5,027 bases of DNA from Acidimicrobiaceae bacterium (lineage in GTDB: Bacteria; Actinomycetota; Acidimicrobiia; Acidimicrobiales; MedAcidi-G1), in the NCBI GenBank assembly GCA_002727895.1, contig PBUO01000071.1, forward strand, positions 7,728-12,754, written 5' to 3'. The translations under genes and the position numbers were made by a program. The stretch's first letter is position 1; each line of letters begins with the position of its first letter. Shown piece after piece: positions 1 to 4,994 of the stretch. Under the pieces are notes generated by a model that saw only the letters and a program-made list of their open reading frames with translations, was not told the origin of the DNA and ran no database searches.

Positions 1-228
1 TCGGCCGGGCCGGACAGCTCGGGCGCCCAGTTCTTCTTCGGCTCCGGGCCCCGGGTCTCGCTCCTGGACGGACAGGGCTCATACCTGCGGTTCGGGCGGG
101 CCGACGAGGCCGGTCGGGCCGTGCTGGCCGGAATGATGGACCTCTACGAGGTGGACGAGACGTCGCCGTACGGCGGCGGGCCGAGCCGCGAGGTCTTCCT
201 GCGGTCAGTCACCATCGAAGAGGGCTGA
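1..228 (+). CDS. Cyclophilin-type peptidyl-prolyl cis-trans isomerase, C-terminal part
   Basis: The reading frame is open from the window edge and stops with TGA at 226-228, giving the last 75 residues; the N-terminal half lies outside. Visible residues 3-13 (GPDSSGAQFFF) match the cyclophilin GPNTNGSQFF core. They are followed by an LDG at 22-24, FGR at 31-33, a helix resembling the 'G..VL..I' segment, and a final strand ending VTIEEG, as in the family. Cyclophilins catalyse cis-trans isomerisation of Xaa-Pro bonds and assist folding. Whether this one is cytoplasmic or exported cannot be judged because any signal peptide would be upstream. The Trp that precedes LDG in human CypA is a Leu here (L21), and the His shortly after LDG is not obvious, so the active site is non-canonical, as in a number of bacterial members. 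The gene is followed 17 nt later by aat on the same strand and is probably co-transcribed with it. Confidence 0.85.
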   Translation, partial: SAGPDSSGAQFFFGSGPRVSLLDGQGSYLRFGRADEAGRAVLAGMMDLYEVDETSPYGGGPSREVFLRSVTIEEG

Positions 229-245
229 GCCACTGGCGCCCTCCC

Positions 246-938
246 GTGGCCTTTCCCGTCGAGCCCCCACCCAGCCCCTGGGCCTTCCCGCCGGCCGACA
301 CGGCGGACCCCGACGGCGTGGTCGGCGTGGGCGCCGACGTCAAACCGGGGACCCTGCTGGCCGCCTACCGCTCCGGCCTCTTCCCCATGCCGGTCGAGGC
401 CGGCGGCCCGATGGCTTGGTGGTCTCCAGACCCCCGGGGCGTGCTGGAGCCCGAGCGGCTGAAGGTCAGCCGGTCGCTGAAGCGCTCGCTGGACCGCTAC
501 GAGGTGCGGGTGGACACCGCGTTCGAAACCGTGGTCGACGCCTGCGCCGACCCCTCCAGGGAACGGGGCTGGATCGACGATCGGATCAGCGCGGCGTACA
601 TCGGCCTCCACGAGATGGGTTGGGCCCACTCGGTGGAGGCGTGGGACGAGGGTGGGCTGGCCGGTGGTCTGTACGGGGTGTCGGTCGGCGGCCTGTTCGC
701 CGGCGAGTCGATGTTCCACCACCGGACCGACGCCTCCAAGGTGGCCCTCCACGGGCTCGTCGAGCTGCTGCAGAACGCCGGGGGCGATCGCCTAGTCGAC
801 GTCCAGTGGTGCACGCCCCACCTGGCCCGCCTGGGGGCCCGGGAAATGCCGCGGACCGACTACCTGGCACGACTGGACGGCCTCCTCGACATCGATTGGC
901 TCGACTGGCCAGCCGGTCCGTTGGAGTCGCCCGGCTGA
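246..938 (+). CDS. aat: Leucyl/phenylalanyl-tRNA--protein transferase
   Basis: The 230-residue product fits the usual length of Aat, the cytoplasmic enzyme that moves Leu or Phe from aminoacyl-tRNA onto proteins with N-terminal Arg or Lys, marking them for ClpS/ClpAP-type degradation. Family landmarks appear in order. An N-terminal 'PDGVVGVGADVKPGTLLAAY' block at 22-41 is followed by the GLFPM turn at 44-48 and WWSPDPRGVL at 58-67. Next come a GWI at 108-110 and the hallmark GLYGVSVGGLFAGESMF at 141-157. Asp185 and Gln187 lie in VDVQ, equivalent to the E. coli DCQ catalytic segment, followed by HLARLGAREMPR. The start is GTG at 246; no in-frame start lies just upstream. A GA-rich stretch (AGAGGG, 219-224) inside the end of the cyclophilin gene is 21 nt away, too far for a normal ribosome site, so translation may depend on coupling. 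No clpS or clpA is in the window. It converges with the epsilon-subunit gene. Confidence 0.96.
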   Translation: MAFPVEPPPSPWAFPPADTADPDGVVGVGADVKPGTLLAAYRSGLFPMPVEAGGPMAWWSPDPRGVLEPERLKVSRSLKRSLDRYEVRVDTAFETVVDACADPSRERGWIDDRISAAYIGLHEMGWAHSVEAWDEGGLAGGLYGVSVGGLFAGESMFHHRTDASKVALHGLVELLQNAGGDRLVDVQWCTPHLARLGAREMPRTDYLARLDGLLDIDWLDWPAGPLESPG

Positions 939-948
939 ACGGCGTCGG

Positions 949-1182
949 TCAGCGACCGGCCGGCGAGGGGCGGCGCCGGGCGCGGGCACCGTCGTGCCAC
1001 CACCGGCCGGAAAAGCGCCACGGAGGCGGCGGTGCGGGAACCACCAGCGGCGCCTGTTCGGTCGGCCACAGGGCCTCGATGGCGGCGACGATGGCCGCCA
1101 ACTCCACCTCGGACGCTCCGGGTGCCTCGACCCGGATGGGGGCCGTCCCACCCTCGGAGGGGTTCTCCACTTGCTCGGCCAC
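949..1182 (-). CDS. accE: Acyl-CoA carboxylase epsilon subunit (small)
   Basis: A 77-residue frame begins with GTG at 1182, 10 nt after the stop of the carboxylase beta gene, and ends with TGA at 951-949. A weak GGCGG-like site lies between the two genes. The protein has the layout of the actinobacterial ACC epsilon family. A disordered N-terminus is followed by an IRV strand at 16-18, then an E-x-L-A-A-I helix at about 25-37. After a Pro-rich linker at about 48-54 comes a Trp-containing tail, WRFSGRWW, at 55-62, and a basic C-terminus. In Streptomyces and mycobacteria such epsilon subunits bind the carboxyltransferase core and help join it to the biotinylated alpha subunit, raising activity. 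The adjacency and order beta-then-epsilon are the same as in known accD5-accE5 loci. GTG at 1170 is an alternative start (73 residues). The family is weakly conserved, so the call rests on motif layout plus context. Confidence 0.8.
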   Translation of the reverse strand: MAEQVENPSEGGTAPIRVEAPGASEVELAAIVAAIEALWPTEQAPLVVPAPPPPWRFSGRWWHDGARARRRPSPAGR

Positions 1183-1192
1183 CGGCGCCCGC

Positions 1193-2749
1193 CTAGAGCG
1201 GCACGTTCCCGTGCTTGCGGGCGGGCGACTCCTCGTCCTTACTCGCCAGCATCCGCAGGCCGGCCACCAGCTTCGCCCGGGTGTCGGCCGGGTCGATGAC
1301 GTCGTCCACATAGCCCCGCTCGGCGGCCACGTAAGGGTTGGCGAACTTCTCCATGTACTCGTCGACCAGTTCGACTCGCCGGGCGTCAGGGTCGGCCGCC
1401 TCCTGAAGCTCGCGGCGGTACACGATCTCCACGGCGCCCTGAGGTCCCATGACGGCCAGTTCGGCGGTCGGCCAGGCCAGCGACAGGTCGGAGCCGACCG
1501 ACTTGGAGTCCATGACCACGTAGGCGCCGCCGTAGGCCTTGCGAGTGATGACCTGGATGCGGGGCACCGTCGCCTCGCAGTAGGCGTATAGCAGCTTGGC
1601 CCCGTGGCGGATGATGCCGCCGTACTCCTGGTCGACGCCGGGCAGGAATCCGGGCACGTCGACGAAGGTCACGATGGGGACGTTGAAGGCGTCGCAGGTC
1701 CGGACGAAGCGGGCCGCCTTCTCCGAGGCCTCGATGTCCAGCACCCCGGCGAAGTGCATGGGCTGGTTGCCGACCACGCCAACGCTGCGCCCGTCGAGGC
1801 GCCCGAAGCCGCACACGATGTTGCCAGCCCACGCGGCGTGGTACTCAAGGAAGTCGCCGTCGTCGAGCACCGTCTCGATGACCGTCCGCATGTCGTACGG
1901 CATGTTGGGGCTGTCCGGCATCAAGTCGTTTAGCTCGGGACACGAACGGTCCGGAGGGTCGTCGGTCTCGAAGATGGGGGCCTGCTCGAGGTTGTTGGAC
2001 GGCAACTGGGACAGCAGCGCCTTCACCTCGTCGAGCACCTCCTTCTCGTCCTCGCAGACGAAGGTGGCCACACCCGACTTGGTCGAGTGGCTCCCGGCGC
2101 CACCCAGTTCCTCGAGGGTGACCTCCTCGCCAGTGACCGTCTTGACCACGTCGGGGCCGGTGATGAACATGTGCGACTTCTCGCGGACCATGAAGATGAA
2201 GTCGGTCATGGCCGGGCTGTAGACAGCACCGCCGGCACACGGGCCGAGGATGACGCTGATCTGGGGGATGACGCCCGATGACTGGACGTTCCGCCAGAAG
2301 ATGCCGCCGTAGCCGTCGAGACTGACCACGCCCTCCTGGATGCGGGCGCCGGCGCCGTCGTTCAGGCCGATCATGGGCGCGCCGACGCTGAGGGCCAGGT
2401 CCATGACCTTGTGGACCTTCTCGGCGAACACCTCGCCGAGGGCCCCGCCGAACACGGTGAAGTCCTGGGAGAACAGGAAGACCTTGCGCCCGTCGATGGT
2501 GCCCCAGCCGGTGATGACGCCGTCGGTGTAGGGCCGCTCGGTGATCCCGCTCTCGTGCGCCCGGTGGCGGGCCAGCATGTCCAACTCGTGGAAGGAGCCG
2601 GGGTCGAGCAGGTACTCGATCCGCTCGCGGGCCAGCATCTTGCCCTTGTCGTGCTGACGCTGGACGGCCCTCTCGGGGCCGGCGTGGATGGCCGCCTCCC
2701 GGCGTTCGTTCAGTCCAGCGAGGCGTTCGGTCATCTTGTGATCGGCCAT
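1193..2749 (-). CDS. pccB: Acyl-CoA carboxylase carboxyltransferase (beta) subunit, PccB/AccD5 type
   Basis: The 518-residue product is a full-length biotin-dependent carboxyltransferase: it moves CO2 from carboxybiotin on a separate alpha subunit to an acyl-CoA, giving methylmalonyl-CoA from propionyl-CoA or malonyl-CoA from acetyl-CoA. The N-terminal half (about 25-285) has RERIEYLLDPGSF at 41-53, SQDFTVFGGALGE at 94-106 and GPCAGGAVYSPA at 169-180, which forms the first oxyanion hole. The C-terminal half has FVDVPGFLPG at 362-371, RKAYGGAY at 403-410 (second oxyanion hole) and AWPTAELAVMGPQGAVEI at 425-442. The residue after AYGGAY is Val411, whereas strict propionyl-CoA enzymes carry Asp, so substrate range is uncertain. 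ATG at 2749 is chosen because family N-termini begin close to it and the frame upstream is Arg/Pro-rich without homology; ATG at 2734 is possible. No Shine-Dalgarno site is seen, but a TANNNT hexamer lies 10 nt upstream. The biotin carboxylase/carrier subunit is not in the window. Confidence 0.96.
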   Translation of the reverse strand: MADHKMTERLAGLNERREAAIHAGPERAVQRQHDKGKMLARERIEYLLDPGSFHELDMLARHRAHESGITERPYTDGVITGWGTIDGRKVFLFSQDFTVFGGALGEVFAEKVHKVMDLALSVGAPMIGLNDGAGARIQEGVVSLDGYGGIFWRNVQSSGVIPQISVILGPCAGGAVYSPAMTDFIFMVREKSHMFITGPDVVKTVTGEEVTLEELGGAGSHSTKSGVATFVCEDEKEVLDEVKALLSQLPSNNLEQAPIFETDDPPDRSCPELNDLMPDSPNMPYDMRTVIETVLDDGDFLEYHAAWAGNIVCGFGRLDGRSVGVVGNQPMHFAGVLDIEASEKAARFVRTCDAFNVPIVTFVDVPGFLPGVDQEYGGIIRHGAKLLYAYCEATVPRIQVITRKAYGGAYVVMDSKSVGSDLSLAWPTAELAVMGPQGAVEIVYRRELQEAADPDARRVELVDEYMEKFANPYVAAERGYVDDVIDPADTRAKLVAGLRMLASKDEESPARKHGNVPL

Positions 2750-2759
2750 GGTGGCGACG

Positions 2760-2765
2760 AGCGTA
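2760..2765 (-). promoter_or_regulatory. Candidate -10 element of the carboxylase gene
   Basis: The minus strand reads TACGCT, matching TANNNT, with 10 nt between it and the ATG at 2749. Transcription starting 6-7 nt downstream would leave a leader of only about 3-4 nt. The motif is short and could occur by chance; its placement and the missing Shine-Dalgarno site are the supporting points. Confidence 0.35.
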
Positions 2766-2804
2766 CCGGTCCAAATCGGGCCCCCCGGGCGTCGGCGGTG
2801 GCGA

Positions 2805-2810
2805 TACCGT
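2805..2810 (+). promoter_or_regulatory. Candidate -10 element for a leaderless LOG mRNA
   Basis: TACCGT matches TANNNT and ends 6 nt before the ATG at 2817, so a transcript starting at the normal distance from the -10 would begin at or one base before the start codon. This spacing is typical of leaderless actinobacterial genes. No -35 and no ribosome site are visible. Confidence 0.45.
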
Positions 2811-2816
2811 CCGGCG

Positions 2817-3401
2817 ATGGCCGACGCCGATGCCCACCACGACGCTGCCCTGGGGGTTTTCTGCGGGTCGCTGCCGGGCACTGACGACGCGGTTCACGGG
2901 CTGGCCCGCGACCTGGGCGCCGCGCTGGCCGAGGCCGGCGTGGACCTCGTCTACGGCGGCGCCGGCATCGGAGTGATGGGCACGCTGGCCGACGCGGTGC
3001 TTGACGCCGGCGGCCGGGTAATCGGGGTGATCCCCACCGGCCTGTTCAGCCGGGAGGTACCCCACGACCGCCTGACCGAGCGTATCGAGGTGACCGACAT
3101 GCACGAGCGCAAGCGGCTGATGTACGAGCTGTCCGACGCCTTCTGTGCCCTGCCTGGCGGCTACGGCACCCTAGAGGAGGTGTTCGAGGCGGCCACCTGG
3201 ACCCAGCTCGGCCTCCACGGTCGGCCCATGCCGGTCGGGCTGCTGGACGGCGGGCCGCCGGGCAGCGGGTTCTGGTCGGGGCTGGAGGCGTTCCTGGATC
3301 GGGCGATGGCCGACGGGTTCGTGAAGCCGGAGAACCGGTCGATCGTGCGCCGGGTCGGGTCGGTGGCCGAGGCCGTGGCCCTCGCCGCGCCCACCGGCTG
3401 A
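2817..3401 (+). CDS. LOG-family (TIGR00730-type) nucleoside-monophosphate phosphoribohydrolase
   Basis: The 194-residue product matches the LOG/'lysine decarboxylase-like' Rossmann family in length and motifs. It has an N-terminal strand with CGSLPG at 16-21, VYGGAGIGVMG at 45-55, VIGVIPTGLF at 68-77, MHERKRLMYELSDAF at 95-109 and the diagnostic PGGYGTLEE at 113-121. The Arg98 and Glu121 positions correspond to the catalytic Arg and the Glu of PGGxGTxxE. Characterised members hydrolyse cytokinin riboside 5'-monophosphates, or related nucleotides such as AMP, to the free base and ribose 5-phosphate in the cytoplasm; older 'lysine decarboxylase' labels are wrong. Many bacterial members have no known physiological substrate. 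ATG at 2817 is preferred over an upstream in-frame GTG at 2748, which would overlap the divergent gene start and add a basic, non-conserved leader. It is transcribed alone and converges with the exonuclease gene. Confidence 0.92.
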   Translation: MADADAHHDAALGVFCGSLPGTDDAVHGLARDLGAALAEAGVDLVYGGAGIGVMGTLADAVLDAGGRVIGVIPTGLFSREVPHDRLTERIEVTDMHERKRLMYELSDAFCALPGGYGTLEEVFEAATWTQLGLHGRPMPVGLLDGGPPGSGFWSGLEAFLDRAMADGFVKPENRSIVRRVGSVAEAVALAAPTG

Positions 3402-3408
3402 CCGGGCC

Positions 3409-4344
3409 TCAGTCCCCCATTTCGAGAGCTCGGTCCGCCGCCAGCCGACGGGCACGCTCGGCGACCCGGGGTGCGTCGAGGTGGGCGCACACCGCGTCGA
3501 GGTGGTCGGCCGGCCCGGTCCACCGGAGCTCGTCGACGTCGTCCATGACCGGGGCGTCGAGGGCCAGGGTGGCCAGGCGCCGGTAGAGCCCGGTGTCGTT
3601 CCGTCGCTCGGCCAGGGTGGTGGCCAGGCGCGTCGCCCCCCGGACTGTGACGTCCCACTCGTCAGGGTCGTCGGGGATGGCCTCGAGGTGGCCGTACCGG
3701 GCCAGCACCGTCGAGGCCGACTTGGCGCCCCACCCGGGCAGGCCGGGGATGCCGTCGGCCGTATCGCCGACCAGGGCCAGCCAGTCGGGGATCGAGGCCG
3801 GCTCCACACCGAACTTGTCGACCACGCCGGCCCGGTCGTAGACGACCTCCTTGCGCCGGTCCACCTGAGCGATGCCCGCCGCGTCGTCCACGACCTGGGC
3901 TAGGTCCTTGTCGGGGGTGCAGACGTGGACAGCGCCCACCCGGGGATCGGCAGCAGCCTTCACGGCGGCGGCGGCCATGGCGTCGTCGGCCTCGTGTTCG
4001 ACCATGGCGAACACGGTGAACCCGGCAGCCTCCAGGGCCGCCTCGACCAGGGGGAACTGGGCGAATAGCTCGGGAGGGGTGCCCTCGCCGGTCTTGTAGC
4101 CGTCGAACAGGTCGTTGCGAAAGGACTCGACGACCCGGTCGGTGGCCACGCCGACGTGCGTGGCGCCCTCGGCCAACAGGCGCAGCATCGAGCCGAGGAC
4201 CGCCCGGGTGGCGGCCACCTCGACGCCCTCGGCCGTCACGTGGGACGGCACCGCGAAGTGATGTCGGAACAGCTCGTAGGTCCCGTCGACCAGATGGACG
4301 ACCGGGATCGGGGCTACGCCCTGTGCCGCCACCGGCCCGGTCAC
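3409..4344 (-). CDS. Stand-alone 5'-3' exonuclease (Pol I N-terminal/flap endonuclease-like)
   Basis: The 311-residue product resembles the 5'-nuclease domain of DNA polymerase I but has no polymerase domain, like actinobacterial stand-alone 5'-3' exonucleases. The PIN-like metal centre looks complete: Asp20 in HLVDGTYELFR, Asp69, Arg76 and Tyr83-Lys84 in the 'FR...YK' stretch, Glu118-Asp120-Asp121 in HEADD, and Asp145/Asp147 in TPDKDLAQ. The helix-3-turn-helix follows at about 187-215 with GDTADGIPGLPGWGAKSA, including Asp194 and Asp197. Such enzymes remove RNA primers and 5' flaps during replication and repair. The GTG start at 4344 overlaps the epimerase stop as GTGA, which implies translational coupling. 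An alternative GTG at 4332 (307 residues) has AGGAG 11 nt upstream, so the exact start is uncertain. Stop codons of this gene and LOG are separated by 7 nt with no visible terminator. Confidence 0.93.
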   Translation of the reverse strand: MTGPVAAQGVAPIPVVHLVDGTYELFRHHFAVPSHVTAEGVEVAATRAVLGSMLRLLAEGATHVGVATDRVVESFRNDLFDGYKTGEGTPPELFAQFPLVEAALEAAGFTVFAMVEHEADDAMAAAAVKAAADPRVGAVHVCTPDKDLAQVVDDAAGIAQVDRRKEVVYDRAGVVDKFGVEPASIPDWLALVGDTADGIPGLPGWGAKSASTVLARYGHLEAIPDDPDEWDVTVRGATRLATTLAERRNDTGLYRRLATLALDAPVMDDVDELRWTGPADHLDAVCAHLDAPRVAERARRLAADRALEMGD

Positions 4345-4742
4345 TCCTGGACCAGCTCGATGAGGGTGCCGAACGAACCCTTGGGGTGGACAAAGGCGAC
4401 GGTGGTCCCCCGGGATCCCGGGCGGGGCTCGGAGTCGATGGCCCGGCCGCCGGCGGCCACGATGGCGGCAAGAGCCTCGGCGCAGTCTTCGACCCGGTAG
4501 CCGACGTGGTGGATGCCCTCGCCACGACGCTCCAAGAAGGTGGTGATGGCCGAGTCGGGCCGGGTGCCGGTGGTGAGCTGCAGGTACGACTCGCCCACCT
4601 TCAGGAGGGCCTCGTCGACGCCGTCCCGCTCCACCACCTCCCGGTGATGGACCTCGGCCCCGAAGGCCCGTCGGTGGTAGTCGATGGCAGCCTCGAGGTC
4701 GTGCACCGCGATGGCCACGTGGTCGATCTGGGTCAGCAGCAT
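4341..4742 (-). CDS. mce: Methylmalonyl-CoA epimerase-like VOC/glyoxalase-fold protein
   Basis: The 133-residue protein carries two beta-alpha-beta-beta-beta repeats of the vicinal oxygen chelate fold and fits methylmalonyl-CoA epimerase, which interconverts (S)- and (R)-methylmalonyl-CoA so that the mutase can make succinyl-CoA. Metal ligands expected from the Propionibacterium enzyme are present: His8 in IDHVAIAV, Gln55 in YLQL, His78 or His79 in GEGIHHVGY, and Glu129 in GTLIEL. Glu38 in VVERDGV falls at the spacing of the catalytic Glu. HPKGSFG at 119-125 is also typical. It is slightly shorter than the usual 140-150 residues. The ATG at 4742 is set by a strong GGAGGA site (4754-4749) with a 6-nt spacer; a longer frame upstream is not conserved-looking. 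Its stop overlaps the exonuclease start. A lactoylglutathione lyase-like role cannot be fully excluded, but the motif set and the carboxylase nearby favour the epimerase. Confidence 0.87.
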   Translation of the reverse strand: MLLTQIDHVAIAVHDLEAAIDYHRRAFGAEVHHREVVERDGVDEALLKVGESYLQLTTGTRPDSAITTFLERRGEGIHHVGYRVEDCAEALAAIVAAGGRAIDSEPRPGSRGTTVAFVHPKGSFGTLIELVQE

Positions 4743-4748
4743 GGGGCT

Positions 4749-4754
4749 TCCTCC
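4749..4754 (-). promoter_or_regulatory. Strong ribosome binding site of the epimerase gene
   Basis: The minus strand reads GGAGGA followed by 6 nt and the ATG at 4742. It is the only clearly canonical Shine-Dalgarno site in the window and fixes the epimerase start. A 5-bp GC stem (4769-4765 pairing with 4759-4755, 5-nt loop) directly abuts it on the upstream side of the mRNA. Confidence 0.85.
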
Positions 4755-4770
4755 GGCCGGTCGACGGCCC

Positions 4771-4789
4771 TTTCGATGGTGGTTTCGAT
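4771..4789. repeat. Short direct repeat TTTCGAT upstream of the epimerase gene
   Basis: TTTCGAT occurs at 4771-4777 and again at 4783-4789, a step of 12 bp, the same step as in the DnaA-box-like array further right. It lies 29-47 bp upstream of the epimerase start codon, where a repressor or activator could act. The repeat is short, so chance is possible. Confidence 0.4.
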
Positions 4790-4830
4790 CCGATGTCCAA
4801 GTGATCCGCGTCCGCACGATTCGGCGCACC

Positions 4831-4887
4831 TGTGGACGAAGCTGTGGACGAACTCCGGGAGAGTCCTGTGGACGAACCTGTGGACAA
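4831..4887 (-). repeat. Array of four DnaA-box-like nonamers at 12-bp multiples
   Basis: TGTGGACGA occurs at 4831-4839, 4843-4851 and 4867-4875, and TGTGGACAA at 4879-4887, all in the same orientation. Read on the minus strand the last is TTGTCCACA, the consensus DnaA box of high-GC actinobacteria; the other three are TCGTCCACA, one base off. Steps between starts are 12, 24 and 12 bp, and the block looks like a two-box unit duplicated at a 36-bp offset. In-phase spacing near one helical turn places the boxes on roughly the same DNA face. Candidate roles are a DnaA-regulated promoter, a DnaA titration site or part of an origin. No dnaA, dnaN, parA or parB is visible, so an origin call is not supported by gene context. 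Confidence 0.6.
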
Positions 4888-4929
4888 ACTGGCCTCCAGA
4901 TGACGATCCGGTCCCAATTCCGGCCCGAC

Positions 4930-4958
4930 TTGTCATGAGGTCGTCACTGTCGTAATGT
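4930..4958 (+). promoter_or_regulatory. Candidate housekeeping promoter pointing right
   Basis: TTGTCA (4930-4935, five of six to TTGACA) and TAATGT (4953-4958, fits TANNNT) are separated by exactly 17 bp. Transcription would begin near 4964-4965 and run out of the window. It lies about 42 bp downstream of the last DnaA-box-like nonamer, a position where DnaA could control it. The downstream gene is not visible. Confidence 0.4.
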
Positions 4959-4967
4959 GATCGCAAC

Positions 4968-4994
4968 AGTTGGGAACCACCCCTCCACCCAACT
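4968..4994. repeat. Inverted repeat near the predicted transcript 5' end
   Basis: AGTTGGG (4968-4974) and CCCAACT (4988-4994) are perfectly complementary, forming a 7-bp stem with a 13-nt loop. It begins 3-4 nt after the predicted start of the rightward transcript, so it could be a 5' stabilising hairpin or leader element. It has no T-run on either strand, so it is not a typical intrinsic terminator. A further small stem GGC-GGAA-GCC with a GNRA loop lies at 5015-5024. Confidence 0.45.

Larger units (their letters stand above)
2750..2816. promoter_or_regulatory. Divergent intergenic region between carboxylase beta and LOG genes
   Basis: Only 67 bp separate the two divergent start codons, so both promoters must sit here or overlap the genes. 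Neither start has a purine-rich ribosome site. Facing each start is a TANNNT hexamer, the core of actinobacterial -10 elements: TACCGT (2805-2810) toward LOG and TACGCT (minus strand, 2765-2760) toward the carboxylase. No good -35 match is visible for either. The assignment of promoter function is inferred from position and hexamer only. Confidence 0.5.

Noticed and set aside
416..1591. Long plus-strand open frame across aat and the carboxylase end
   Set aside because: It is out of frame with aat, Arg/Gly/Pro-rich and lacks motifs; it is the shadow of GC-rich genes on both strands.
2748..2816. Upstream GTG start for the LOG gene at 2748
   Set aside because: It would overlap the first codon of the divergent carboxylase gene and add 23 basic, non-conserved residues; ATG at 2817 matches the usual LOG N-terminus and has a -10 at leaderless distance.
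1845..3104. Long minus-strand open frame over the carboxylase and LOG genes
   Set aside because: The translation is an Arg/Pro/His-rich shadow with no motifs, while the accepted genes in other frames match families along their whole length.
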